Below, one piece after another: positions 34,670-43,671 of a DNA stretch of 64,000 bases. Within the stretch, counting starts at the first letter, position 1, and each line of letters begins with the position of its first letter. The translations under genes were made by a program, and so were the position numbers. The notes under the pieces were generated by a model, which worked only from the letters and a program-made list of their open reading frames with translations, searched no databases and was not told where the DNA came from. The DNA comes from Elusimicrobiota bacterium (GTDB lineage Bacteria; Elusimicrobiota; Elusimicrobia; JACQPE01): contig JACPAN010000015.1 of the NCBI GenBank assembly GCA_016180815.1, positions 1-64,000 on the forward strand, given 5' to 3'.

Positions 34670-35887
34670 TTAAAAATACCAGGAAACCAGCAACTGCAGG
34701 CGATCCGGCAAACGGCGGAATTCCCCGCTTTGCGGCCCGGCATAACCCGAAAACCTGAGCTTGGCCTCAATCGAGGAATCCGCGGATAGCCGGCGCAGTT
34801 CAGGGTACCAGGCGAATGATCCGTCCTTGGCATTAGCCAAACCCTCAAGCGTCCATGCCCAGGTTGCAGAAACCGTATGCGATAAAACCGCGCCGATATA
34901 ATCCCTGCCCAAATATAAGTCATCCCCGAGCAACAAGCGCAACACATCGTAATTCTCCGAACGGCTCTCCCCCGAACCGTTATGAAGATACTCGGCCGCA
35001 AAAACCCAGTCCCCCGCGTAAGCGCGTTCCCAATGAACAAGATGCCGCTTGAAGACGCGAGTGACCGTTTCAATCTTAAGCACCGGCATAAAGTTCACGA
35101 TTTCCAAACTGAACTTTTCTTCCTTTTTTTCGTTATATGTCCCCTCCCAACGCAATTGCCCCTCGAAAACGTTCAAGCCCAGGCCCGCGCCCATGCCGCG
35201 CGTACGCGGCGCTAATTGCCCGGCCATCAAACCGGCCTCAAGCCCTTCCCTGAGCAAGCCTTGGCCTTGAATAAAACTGCGATAGAGCCGGTTGCGTTGA
35301 TCCCATAAATAAGCGCCTTGGAACCGCCAGCCGCCGGGGCCCGAAACTTTCAATTTAGCCGTGTCCGAACCCGGCCTTTCCAACGGTTCCGATACCGGGG
35401 TCGGCAAACCGTCGAAACGATCGAGCGGGGAAAGGAAAATCCGGGTATTGCCGAAGGCATTGCGCATGCGGCCCAGGGAAAATTCAAACGGCCCGCCGTC
35501 AACGGCACCGTAAAGGCGATAAGCCCGGCCGCGAATATCCAAATCATTGGCGCTTAGAAAAAGCTTGCTCCATTCAACGGCCGGCCGGCCCTCCAGCAAA
35601 GGCAAAACTAAAGTCCGCCATTCGTCAGTGGATAGATAATCCCCGCCGAAAGCCAAAATTTCCAAGTCCGCTTCCACCCGCCAAAAATCCCCGCGAATGC
35701 CGGAAGGCTTCAACGAGAGAGCAAACCGGGACAACAGATATTCCTCCCGGGAAGCAAAGGTCTTCGAAGCAACGCCGGTTTCCCGAAACGTGGGGTCAAG
35801 GCTCAACGAGAGCGGGTGAACAGCGGGGGATAGAAAAGAAAAAATAAAAACAAAAGCGGGAACAAACTTATTTTTAGTGGCTCGCAA
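34670..35887 (-). CDS. Outer-membrane beta-barrel protein of the Lol-like operon
   Basis: A 405-residue protein. The best start is a TTG at 35887 overlapping the ATPase gene by 14 bp; it gives a signal sequence (KFVPAFVFIFSFLSPAVHP). The mature part is made of alternating hydrophobic strands with many Trp, Tyr and Arg, ending in LQLLVSWYF, a C-terminal aromatic barrel signal. It resembles DUF1302-type and other uncharacterised barrels that travel with LolA-like and MacB-like genes. Probably the outer-membrane partner of the export system in the same operon. The longer frame to 36022 lacks a signal at its own start. Confidence 0.78.
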   Translation of the reverse strand: MRATKNKFVPAFVFIFSFLSPAVHPLSLSLDPTFRETGVASKTFASREEYLLSRFALSLKPSGIRGDFWRVEADLEILAFGGDYLSTDEWRTLVLPLLEGRPAVEWSKLFLSANDLDIRGRAYRLYGAVDGGPFEFSLGRMRNAFGNTRIFLSPLDRFDGLPTPVSEPLERPGSDTAKLKVSGPGGWRFQGAYLWDQRNRLYRSFIQGQGLLREGLEAGLMAGQLAPRTRGMGAGLGLNVFEGQLRWEGTYNEKKEEKFSLEIVNFMPVLKIETVTRVFKRHLVHWERAYAGDWVFAAEYLHNGSGESRSENYDVLRLLLGDDLYLGRDYIGAVLSHTVSATWAWTLEGLANAKDGSFAWYPELRRLSADSSIEAKLRFSGYAGPQSGEFRRLPDRLQLLVSWYF

Positions 35888-36815
35888 GTTCGGCTTGCTG
35901 CGCCTGATTGGAACGGTCGTCGGTTTTAATAATGGCGCCGTCGCGCAAGTGAACGACTCGACGGGCGCGCGATAAAACCAGCGGATCATGGCTTGAAAAA
36001 ATAAACGTCGTGCCTTTTTCACGATTAATCTGGCCCATCAAATCCAAAATTTGGGTCGCTGTTTTGGAATCCAAGTTGGCGGTGGGTTCATCCGCCAAAA
36101 TCAGCTTGGGGTGAACGGCCAACGCCCTGGCGATGGCGACGCGCTGCTGCTGGCCGCCGGAGAGCTTATTGGGACGCCGGTGGCTGCAATCCGACAACCC
36201 CACGAACGCCAACGCCTCTTTGGCCCGGGCGCGGCGTTCTTCGCGGGGGATGCGTTTTAAGATCAGGGCGTACTCGATATTCTCAAAAGCGGAAAGAACG
36301 GGAATCAAATTAAACGCCTGGAAGACGAACCCGAGGTTTTGCAGGCGAAACTCGGCCCGGTCGTCTTCGGATAAATCTTCCAAATCCCGGCCTTGAAAAA
36401 CGATTTTGCCGAAGGTCGGCTGCTCCAACGTGGCGACGATGTTGAGCAGCGTGGATTTGCCCGATCCCGAAGGGCCGGCCACGGCCGAAAATTCTCCGGA
36501 CTCAAAACTCAGATTAATGTCCACAAGCGCCGTGACCGCGAATTCGTCTTCCCGATAAATCAACTCGCGCAAATATTTCGCCCGCTCCGCGATCGAATCC
36601 TTATGCTTTAACTCTTCCCGGGCATGCTCCACCGTTCCTCTAATTTCCCTGTAAACGTGCAGCAGATTCTTGGTGGAAAAAATTTCGCGCAAATTATCCA
36701 TGCCCCTGGTTTTTTCAAACAGATCCCCCAGGCTCGGCAACAAGGCGTGTTCGCTGGTTTTATAGGCCTTGGTGACTTTTTCAAGAACCAACAAAGGAAT
36801 CTGCGGCTGCGTCAT
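35874..36815 (-). CDS. LolD/MacB-type ABC ATPase with ~70-residue N-terminal insertion
   Basis: A 313-residue ATPase of the LolCDE/MacB type: Walker A GPSGSGKST (Lys120), Q-loop FVFQAFNLIPVLSAFENI, signature LSGGQQQRVAIARAL, Walker B LILADEPTANLD and switch His SSHDP. In ordinary LolD the Walker lysine is near residue 45. Here about 70 charged, helical residues (roughly 22-92) are inserted between the first beta strand (LVLEKVTKAY) and the second (ALVDINLSFESGE). The start ATG overlaps the permease stop by four bases. ATPase role sure; the function of the insert is unknown. Confidence 0.92.
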   Translation of the reverse strand: MTQPQIPLLVLEKVTKAYKTSEHALLPSLGDLFEKTRGMDNLREIFSTKNLLHVYREIRGTVEHAREELKHKDSIAERAKYLRELIYREDEFAVTALVDINLSFESGEFSAVAGPSGSGKSTLLNIVATLEQPTFGKIVFQGRDLEDLSEDDRAEFRLQNLGFVFQAFNLIPVLSAFENIEYALILKRIPREERRARAKEALAFVGLSDCSHRRPNKLSGGQQQRVAIARALAVHPKLILADEPTANLDSKTATQILDLMGQINREKGTTFIFSSHDPLVLSRARRVVHLRDGAIIKTDDRSNQAQQAELASH

Positions 36816-38041
36816 ACGTGCCTCAAGGCTTCGGCTGCGCGCAGACGCCGCACGCGCAAAGCCGGCACGATGCCGGCCACGCAGCTGACCAGCACGACGC
36901 AAACGATGGCCAACAAATGGCTGGACCAGGCAAACCGCAAAAACAGCGTTTTTTCAAAGGGCAAAAAATAACTCAAGGCTTCCCCCAGCGGAAGCGGCAA
37001 CCCGACAAAATGAAAGAAAATAATGATGGACATCCCCCAAGCCGCGCCCCAAGACATGCCCACAACGCCCAAATAAGCCGACTCGGTCAACAACAAAACC
37101 GCCACGTCCCGCCGCTTGGCGCCTAACGCCATCATCAAACCGAACTCGCGAATGCGCTCGAAAAGGCTCATGAGCATGGTGTTGAGAATGCCCAAAGCCA
37201 CGATGGCGAAAACCACGGTCAACACCAACAAAAGAACGGAGTCTTGAAAACCTTGGATATGAATAATTTCCGCGCTCACGTCTTTCCAAGAGAGCACCTT
37301 AAGCCCTTTTTGAGACGCTCCCAGGGCCCCGGCCAGGCGCTGCTGCACGGCATGAAGCTTCGATGCGTCCTTGATCTTGACGGCGATCGTATTAACCTCG
37401 TCCCCCCAGGCCAATAAATCCTGCGCGTCCTGGCGCATCATATACACCATCGAGGCATCCCAGGTGTAGCTGCCTGTTTCAAAAATGCCCACGACCCGCA
37501 AAGCCCTGCCCTCGAAAGCGCCTTCACGGCTTTGGGCCATGATCACGACTTTTTCCCCGATCCGAACGTCTAAATTTTTAGCGATTTTAGAGCCGACGAT
37601 GATCTCGCGCCCTGCCTCCAAAAAACGGCCGTCCCTGACATAGCTTGAAATCGTGGACAGCTTGGATTCATCCTGCGGGTCGATGGAAAAAACGCCCACG
37701 CCCATGGAATTCACCGCGGACGCGACAAGGCCGGTGAATAAAATGCGCTTGGAAACAGCCGTGATCTCAGGATCGGCCTTGAGCGCGGCGTCGATCTCGG
37801 CAACGCCGCCGAACGAGGCTTCGGGAATTTTTGGATCGTCCGAAGCCTTGGACTGAACCTGGAGGTGCGCGTTAAAAACCCCGATCGCGCGATCCACCAT
37901 GTCCGCCTGAAGGCTCTTGATCAAGCTTTGGATGAAAAAGAGGGCGGCCACGCCGATGATCACCGAGGCCAAGGTCAAACCGGAACGCCGACGATTTCTT
38001 AAAACATTGCGGACGGCCAGTTTACAGAGAGCGAGCAACAT
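36812..38041 (-). CDS. LolE/MacB-like ABC permease
   Basis: A 409-residue FtsX-superfamily permease with one membrane helix near residues 20-45, a large periplasmic MacB_PCD domain (~50-270) and three C-terminal helices (~280-305, 325-360, 375-395). The start LALCKLAVRNVLRNRRRSGLTL and the end VPALRVRRLRAAEALRHV are family hallmarks. Such permeases work as mechanotransmitters rather than classical pores, passing lipoproteins or other substrates outward. It is coupled by ATGA to the ATPase and follows the LolA-like gene by one base. Confidence 0.92.
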   Translation of the reverse strand: MLLALCKLAVRNVLRNRRRSGLTLASVIIGVAALFFIQSLIKSLQADMVDRAIGVFNAHLQVQSKASDDPKIPEASFGGVAEIDAALKADPEITAVSKRILFTGLVASAVNSMGVGVFSIDPQDESKLSTISSYVRDGRFLEAGREIIVGSKIAKNLDVRIGEKVVIMAQSREGAFEGRALRVVGIFETGSYTWDASMVYMMRQDAQDLLAWGDEVNTIAVKIKDASKLHAVQQRLAGALGASQKGLKVLSWKDVSAEIIHIQGFQDSVLLLVLTVVFAIVALGILNTMLMSLFERIREFGLMMALGAKRRDVAVLLLTESAYLGVVGMSWGAAWGMSIIIFFHFVGLPLPLGEALSYFLPFEKTLFLRFAWSSHLLAIVCVVLVSCVAGIVPALRVRRLRAAEALRHV

Positions 38042-38908
38042 TTACTTTAAACCCTTTTCCAGCGTTTCCTTGGTAAAAATTTTCGGATCAATGGATTTGT
38101 CGAATGAAATATCCAAATACTCAATGACCGTTTTTTGCCCGCTTTTTTTAAGCGGCACGCAGGTCATTTTAACGGGGATGCGCTTGCCGCCCATCATCTT
38201 GATATCTTCCAGCGCAATTTCCCGGATCAACTCGCCGCGCTCGCTGTAATCCTGCTCGGCGACCGGAATAATTTCTTTGCCGTCGGCTGAAACGGCGGCG
38301 CTCCAAATCACCTTGCCCCAAACAACCGGGGCTTCCGGCTTGGGCCTGAGCTCGATCGTCACTAAAAAATCGCCGCGCTTTTGAGGATCGGCGGTTTTTC
38401 CAACGACATGATGCGTGTAATCCGTAACAAAAGAATCGAGCTTGGTCATATCTTCATAAGTAAAATCAGATCCCATCCAAGAGGTATGCATCATGGAAAA
38501 AGGAATTTTCACCGCCTGCTCGATATTCCTGGTATACGTCCAGATATCCTGTTTGACGCGCAGGGTGCGGTTGCCTTTTTCCTTGGGCGGCTTATGAATA
38601 ACGATGAAGGACTTGTCCCGGCCTTGATGAAAGCTTTCCACCTCCATTTCCCTGGTAAATTTAGGCCGGATCAAGCGCATGGAAACCCTGGCGTGGGAAC
38701 TTTTGATGCCCCTCAACCACTCCTGCCCCCTGTCCACAATGTCTTTGGCCGTGAGACCAGCCACGATCTCTTGAGCCGCAACCGCGCCCTTAGCCTGCGT
38801 CGATTCAACGGCCGGTTGACCGACGGCCTGAGGCGATGCGGATGGAGCCGCTGATTTAGCCTCAGCCCGCAACATCAAGAAAGAAAATAATAGCGCTAAC
38901 AAAATCAT
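38042..38908 (-). CDS. LolA-like outer-membrane lipoprotein-sorting protein
   Basis: A 288-residue periplasmic carrier. A signal sequence (MILLALLFSFLMLRAEA) and an Ala/Pro linker precede a LolA-like half-barrel: EWLRGIKSSHARVSMRLIRP, the strand pair around KGNRTLRVKQDIWTY, SSWMGSDFTYEDM-type region (HTSWMGSDFTYEDM) and the C-terminal ALEDIKMMGGKRIPVKM. The ATG at 38908 is preferred over a GTG one codon earlier. Being first in an operon with a permease, ATPase and barrel suggests that a hydrophobic cargo moves from the inner to the outer membrane. The cargo is unknown. Confidence 0.85.
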   Translation of the reverse strand: MILLALLFSFLMLRAEAKSAAPSASPQAVGQPAVESTQAKGAVAAQEIVAGLTAKDIVDRGQEWLRGIKSSHARVSMRLIRPKFTREMEVESFHQGRDKSFIVIHKPPKEKGNRTLRVKQDIWTYTRNIEQAVKIPFSMMHTSWMGSDFTYEDMTKLDSFVTDYTHHVVGKTADPQKRGDFLVTIELRPKPEAPVVWGKVIWSAAVSADGKEIIPVAEQDYSERGELIREIALEDIKMMGGKRIPVKMTCVPLKKSGQKTVIEYLDISFDKSIDPKIFTKETLEKGLK

Positions 38909-39097
38909 CACTTCTAAGTCTAGCGAATTAGTGGACGCAGCGGGAAACGGCGCCTACTTCTGGAACAAACCGGATTTAAGAAACCCCGGGTGTTGTCTGC
39001 GGGGATAAAAAGCTGCGGCCATTAAAAAGAAAATACCGGCGGCCGACCAAAATCGACGTTGGTGTTTTTTCCGTCCTCTCATTGCCGGTCAAACCCC

Positions 39098-40051
39098 CTA
39101 ACGCCGTTTCTTTTTCTTCAACGCCTTTTCAACATAGACGATGGGATCCGATTTGCGCTCCAAAAGATTGCCGATTTCATCTTCCGTCATCCGCGCTTCG
39201 GTTTCCTGCCAAAGCTTCTCCATCAGCAGCATCCGGACTTCCGTGCGTATAGATTCTTTCTTGCGGCGTTCCCATTCACCGGAGTCCTTCATGTGGCGCT
39301 CATGCCCGTCGATCATGGAAAGAAGATTGTCCACGCCTTCACCCGTCAACGAGTTGACCGAAAGAACCGGCGTGCGCCAAGCGCCGGATTTGCGCACGTC
39401 CATGGAAAAGATGTTCTTCCACCAGGCCACGGCCCGGTCCGTCCCCTCATTATCGGCCTTGTTGATGACCACCATGTCGGACATTTCAATGATCCCGGCT
39501 TTCATGGCCTGGATCTCGTCGCCGAGCGATGGCACAGTGACATACACAGTGGTTTGAGCGACCTTGGCGATGAGGCTGTCGTCCTGGCCGCTGCCCATGG
39601 TCTCGATGAAAATAAAATGTTTGCCGCTGGCTTCCAGCACGTGCACCAAGGAAAAAATTTTCTTGGATAAGGAATCGACGCTGTCCGTTCCGCCTGGGAT
39701 GGACCGGATAAAAACGCCGGGGTCCAGGGTCAAATCCTGCATGCGCACGCGATCCCCAAGGAACGACCCTTTGCTGACGGGACTGGAAGGGTCGATCGAT
39801 AAGATGCCGACCGTGGCTCCCTTTTTCCGCAGCGCCTTAGCCGCCTGAAAAACAAGCGAGCTTTTCCCCACGCCCGTGGAGCCGGTAATGCCCACGATGC
39901 GGGTATTGCCGCCGTAAGGGTAAATTTTTTGAAGCAGCTTGGTGGCCGCCACATCGGAATTTCTCTCAACCAAAGACAGCGCGCGGGACAACGCTTTGGC
40001 TTCCCCGGAAATAACGCCTAAAATAAGTTCTTTTAGTTCAAAAGGCAACAT
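39098..40051 (-). CDS. meaB: Methylmalonyl-CoA mutase-associated GTPase MeaB
   Basis: A 317-residue G3E-family chaperone that gates cobalamin loading and protects mutase. Motifs: Walker A ITGSTGVGKSSLVFQ, SIDPSSPVSKGSFLGDRVRM, ETMGSGQDDSL (switch) and VNKADNEG for base recognition. Residues C-terminal to ~260 form the dimerisation arm. It follows the B12-binding subunit with a four-base gap. Family is sure, and the neighbouring mcm genes support its partner. Confidence 0.96.
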   Translation of the reverse strand: MLPFELKELILGVISGEAKALSRALSLVERNSDVAATKLLQKIYPYGGNTRIVGITGSTGVGKSSLVFQAAKALRKKGATVGILSIDPSSPVSKGSFLGDRVRMQDLTLDPGVFIRSIPGGTDSVDSLSKKIFSLVHVLEASGKHFIFIETMGSGQDDSLIAKVAQTTVYVTVPSLGDEIQAMKAGIIEMSDMVVINKADNEGTDRAVAWWKNIFSMDVRKSGAWRTPVLSVNSLTGEGVDNLLSMIDGHERHMKDSGEWERRKKESIRTEVRMLLMEKLWQETEARMTEDEIGNLLERKSDPIVYVEKALKKKKRR

Positions 40052-40055
40052 AATT

Positions 40056-40454
40056 TTATTTCCTCAGTTTCTTGATAAGCTTTTCTTTCAAATAACGGAC
40101 AATTTCCTGGGTCGGGGTGCCGGGGCCAAAAATCTTATCCACGCCTTTCTTCTTGAGTTTAGGAACGTCTTCATCTGGGATAATGCCTCCGCCGAAGAGC
40201 AATACTTCCCTTAAACCCTTTTCCTCAAACAATTCGATGATCCGCGGAAACAGGGTCATGTGGCTGCCGGACAAAAGAGACAATCCTACGCAATCCACGT
40301 CTTCCTGCATCGCGGCTTCGGCGATCATTTCCGGAGTTTGGCGGATGCCGGTGTAAATCACGTCAAAACCCGCGTCACGAAGAGCGCGGACAACCACTTT
40401 AGCCCCACGGTCATGACCGTCGAGGCCGGGTTTGGCGATCAAAATTTTAGCCAT
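40056..40454 (-). CDS. mcmB: Methylmalonyl-CoA mutase, B12-binding subunit
   Basis: A 132-residue cobalamin-binding Rossmann domain. The base-off histidine motif is [10 protein letters not shown], with SLLSGSH and [10 protein letters not shown] as the other cobalamin contacts. The ATG at 40454 places [13 protein letters not shown] at the N-terminus; 21 extra codons in the open frame do not match the family. The catalytic partner McmA lies four genes upstream. The split two-subunit form is typical of archaea and several bacterial phyla. Confidence 0.95.
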   Translation of the reverse strand: MAKILIAKPGLDGHDRGAKVVVRALRDAGFDVIYTGIRQTPEMIAEAAMQEDVDCVGLSLLSGSHMTLFPRIIELFEEKGLREVLLFGGGIIPDEDVPKLKKKGVDKIFGPGTPTQEIVRYLKEKLIKKLRK

Positions 40455-40546
40455 GCTTGATATACCCCCGAATATTTGGAACGTTGGCGGTGAACAGGCC
40501 GGCCCCACGCCGGACAAGCCGCTGAAGCTCTATTTTATTAAATTGA

Positions 40547-41629
40547 TCAGACGATTTCTTCTTCCTCGATCATCGCCAAAAATGCTTCGGCGACCCGAGG
40601 ATCGAGGCGGGTTGATCTGAGGTTTGAAATCTCGATTTTAAGCTGGGTCTTTAACTGCTGGGCGGGGGCATTTTTCAGTTGAAAACGCACTTCTTCAACG
40701 GCGTCGACAAGAGCAATAATGCGCGCTCCCAAGGGGACGGCTTCGCCTTTTAAACGATCGGGGTGGCCCGTGCCGTCATAATTTTCATGATGATGGCGGA
40801 TCATGGGCAGGGCCCCGCGAAAAAGCTCGACGCCCGATAAAATCTGCTCTCCCAACACGGCATGGACGCCCTCCGCTTTGCCGTTGGCTGAAATTTTTGG
40901 CATCGTCAGGCCGGCCATCTCAAGATAACGCGAATTGTTTTGAGCCAGCAGCCCGATATCGTAAAGAAGGCTGGCGTGCGCCAAGCTGGCGAGCTCTTTG
41001 GGGTCCATGCCTAAGCGCCGGCCGATATAAGACGCCAACCGCTGAGAGCGCCACGGACGGCCGACATAGCGCGGCCCCAACGACTCCACAGCCAACGCCA
41101 GCACCTCCAGGATATGAGCGAAAAAATTCCTTTGAGTCTCAACCAAGCGGGCGTTGGAGATCGCGATGGCGGCCAATCCCGCCAAATGCGTCAACAGGGC
41201 CTTATCCTTATCGTTAAAGAGCCCCTCTTTTTTATTGAGAACTTCGACGATACCCAGCGGTTCGCCCTTGGCGAACATGGGCACGCAAATCAGCGACTTG
41301 GTCACAAAACCGCTGGACTTGTCGAATTGTCCCGTAAAACGCGGATCCTTGGACGTGTCTTCAATGATCACGGGGCTCAAGTTCTGCCCGACCCAACCGG
41401 CCACCCCCACGCCGACGGGAACCACGAATTTTTGGATGGCCTTGCCTTTCTCGCCGGTCGCCACTTTAAAATAAAGATTCTTGCGGCCATCGTCAAAAAG
41501 CATGATAGAGCTGGCTTCGCAATTTAAAAGTTTTTTGGCCACAAGGCCGATTTTCTGAAGCACAGTATCCAAATCCGTCGATGAGGTAATCTCTTCGGCG
41601 ACTTCAAAAAGACTGGTGGCGTCGATCAC
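40547..41629 (-). CDS. GAF domain plus degenerate HD-GYP domain
   Basis: A 360-residue protein starting at a GTG that overlaps the pilB stop (GTGA) and follows GGAGA. Residues ~8-160 form a GAF domain (SSIMLFDDGRKNLYFKVATG, ICVPMFAKGEPLGIVEVLN across 40-125). Residues ~170-335 align with HD-GYP, but metal ligands are changed: the HD pair is Tyr-Asp in LLYDIGLLA, the usual first His is Arg in WRSQRLASYIG, and GYP is GHP in HHHENYDGTGHP. It is probably a non-catalytic c-di-GMP or protein-binding module. Coupling with pilB suggests control of pilus extension. Confidence 0.85.
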   Translation of the reverse strand: MIDATSLFEVAEEITSSTDLDTVLQKIGLVAKKLLNCEASSIMLFDDGRKNLYFKVATGEKGKAIQKFVVPVGVGVAGWVGQNLSPVIIEDTSKDPRFTGQFDKSSGFVTKSLICVPMFAKGEPLGIVEVLNKKEGLFNDKDKALLTHLAGLAAIAISNARLVETQRNFFAHILEVLALAVESLGPRYVGRPWRSQRLASYIGRRLGMDPKELASLAHASLLYDIGLLAQNNSRYLEMAGLTMPKISANGKAEGVHAVLGEQILSGVELFRGALPMIRHHHENYDGTGHPDRLKGEAVPLGARIIALVDAVEEVRFQLKNAPAQQLKTQLKIEISNLRSTRLDPRVAEAFLAMIEEEEIV

Positions 41630-43620
41630 TTTTTCTCCTCTTCCTTTTTCTCTTCTTCTTTTTTCTTGGCATCGGTTTTCGGTTCGTCTTCTTCTTTTTG
41701 CTCGGCGCCGCCCAATACTTCTTTCACCGTGGTCATACCCTGAATCACTTTCATCAAGCCGTCCTGGATCAACGTGCGCATGCCCGAAGCTACGGCCGCC
41801 TTTCTTAAGGGATCGGCGGCGACCTCCTTTAAACACAACGTGCGAATATTGTCATCCATGACCAAAAGCTCATGAATACCGCAACGCCCCTTGAAACCGC
41901 CGCCTTTGCAGGCGTCGCAACCTTTGCCGCGATAAAACTTTGTGCCTTTGGGGATCGGGACATCGTGCTCTTTAAACACGGCGATTTCGTCGGGCTTCGG
42001 GTCCGACTCGACTTTGCATTCGGAGCAAAGACGCCGGGCCAGGCGTTGAGCCAAAATGGCCTTGGTGGTGCTGGCCACCAAGTAAGCAGGAATTTTCATC
42101 TCCGTGATGCGCGCGATGGTGCTGGGCGCGTCGTTGGTATGAAGCGTCGAAAAAACCAAGTGGCCGGTCATGGCCGCTTCCATGGCAATATGAGCCGTTT
42201 CCTTATCACGGATTTCGCCCACCATGATCACATCCGGATCCAGGCGTAAAAATGAACGCAAGGCCGCGGAAAAATCAAATACCTTATCGCCTGAAAGCTT
42301 CAAATCAGGATTGACCGGCACCTGGATAATCCCATCGAGATTGTATTCAACCGGATTTTCGGCGGTTAAAATTTTGATATCCGGACGGTTGATATGGTTT
42401 AAACAGCCGTACAGCGTCGTTGATTTACCGGAACCCGTGGGCCCGCAAACCAAAACCAAACCAAAATTTTTCTTGCCGCCGATGCCCTTTAAAAGCCCCA
42501 GCAATTTCTCCAACGTGTCGGGCAAAAAACCCATACTGTTGATATCCACCTGAACCGAACGGCGGTCCAATACGCGCATCACGCAAGATTCTCCATAAGC
42601 CGTGGGCACGACCTCGCAACGAAATTCCACCGGGTTGCCTTTAGCCATAACCTGAATGCGGCCCGACTGCGGAATGCGCCGCTCGGTAATGTTCATGGAT
42701 TTAGTCATGATCTTGATCTTGGCGATGATGGCGTTTCTAAAAGGCCAGGGAATTTTGATGTATTTGGCGTCCCTAAGCATGCCGTCCACGCGCAAACGCA
42801 CGATGACTTTGCTGCGTTTGCCCTTAGGATCTTCGAAAGGCTCGATGTGGATGTCCGAAGCCTTCTCGCGCATAGCCGCCAAAATAATGATATTGATGAT
42901 TTTCTCGACTTCAGGGGCGGCGGTGTCCACTTCAGTGATGTCGGCTTTTTCATCGCCTTTGGCGACCTCAATGCCTTCGCCCAAAGCGCCCATGTCCTGA
43001 TCCCGGACCGCTTCCAGGGCTTTCTCAAGCGCTTCGCTGGCGACCTCGGACTGGCTGGCCGTGTCCTCAGCCTCAATCTCTTCTTCGTCTTCAAATTCTT
43101 CGGCGGCCAACTCAATGGCCGACGGCCCCCGGCCCAAGCCGCTTCCGGAGCTTTCCCTCTCTTCCTTCGCGCCTTTTTCATCGCCGCCGGTCGCGCGCCG
43201 GGCCGCAGCCAAAATATCGTCCGGAAAAGCGAAATAACTCTTGACTTGAAAACCTGTGCGCAACTGAATATCGTCCGCCACAAAAAGATCCCTCGGGTCC
43301 GGCATGGCCACCAACAAGATTCCTTCTTCCTTCATGAACGGCAAAAGCGTGTGGCGTTTTTGCAGCGCCTCCGGGACAAGCTTCAGCACGTCGGGATCGA
43401 TGCTGATTTGAGACAAATCCACGGCCTTGGCGTTCCAGCCCTTAAGAACGATTTCCAGAAGTTTTTGGCGCTCGATCACGTTCTTTTTCAACACGAACAT
43501 TAACAGCTGCGCCACGTTGCCCTTAGATTTGGCCGCAAAAATTTCCAACTTTTTTGGATCGACCAAGCCGGATTCCAATAAAAGTTCTTTGAGCTGTTTT
43601 TTGCGAATCAGTCCTTCCAT
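41626..43620 (-). CDS. pilB: Type IV pilus assembly / type II secretion ATPase (PilB/GspE)
   Basis: A 664-residue extension ATPase. An MshEN-type N-terminal domain (~1-150) is followed by an acidic linker (~160-220). The ATPase core has Walker A GPTGSGKSTTLYG, Asp and Walker B boxes (DPDVIMVGEIRD) and His box (GHLVFSTLHTND). A four-cysteine zinc site (CSEC, CDAC) follows. The C-terminal ~25 residues are almost only Lys and Glu, an unusual tail. It could serve pili together with PilT at 29434. It lies inside the mutase locus. Confidence 0.95.
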   Translation of the reverse strand: MEGLIRKKQLKELLLESGLVDPKKLEIFAAKSKGNVAQLLMFVLKKNVIERQKLLEIVLKGWNAKAVDLSQISIDPDVLKLVPEALQKRHTLLPFMKEEGILLVAMPDPRDLFVADDIQLRTGFQVKSYFAFPDDILAAARRATGGDEKGAKEERESSGSGLGRGPSAIELAAEEFEDEEEIEAEDTASQSEVASEALEKALEAVRDQDMGALGEGIEVAKGDEKADITEVDTAAPEVEKIINIIILAAMREKASDIHIEPFEDPKGKRSKVIVRLRVDGMLRDAKYIKIPWPFRNAIIAKIKIMTKSMNITERRIPQSGRIQVMAKGNPVEFRCEVVPTAYGESCVMRVLDRRSVQVDINSMGFLPDTLEKLLGLLKGIGGKKNFGLVLVCGPTGSGKSTTLYGCLNHINRPDIKILTAENPVEYNLDGIIQVPVNPDLKLSGDKVFDFSAALRSFLRLDPDVIMVGEIRDKETAHIAMEAAMTGHLVFSTLHTNDAPSTIARITEMKIPAYLVASTTKAILAQRLARRLCSECKVESDPKPDEIAVFKEHDVPIPKGTKFYRGKGCDACKGGGFKGRCGIHELLVMDDNIRTLCLKEVAADPLRKAAVASGMRTLIQDGLMKVIQGMTTVKEVLGGAEQKEEDEPKTDAKKKEEEKKEEEKK

Positions 43621-43671
43621 AAATAATCAGTCGGACGCAAAGGAGAAGAAGCGATCAGGGATCGCGCGGCG

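Noticed and set aside
35888-36022. Longer N-terminus for the 34670 barrel gene
   Set aside because: It lies inside the ATPase gene and lacks a signal peptide at its start; the TTG at 35887 gives a proper signal sequence.
38909-39097. Possible gene between lolA-like and meaB
   Set aside because: No open frame with coding character and no structured RNA could be recognised in these 189 bases.
39098-40051. Arginine/ornithine transport ATPase (ArgK)
   Set aside because: The old name for this GTPase family; the adjacent mutase subunits and switch motif fit MeaB.
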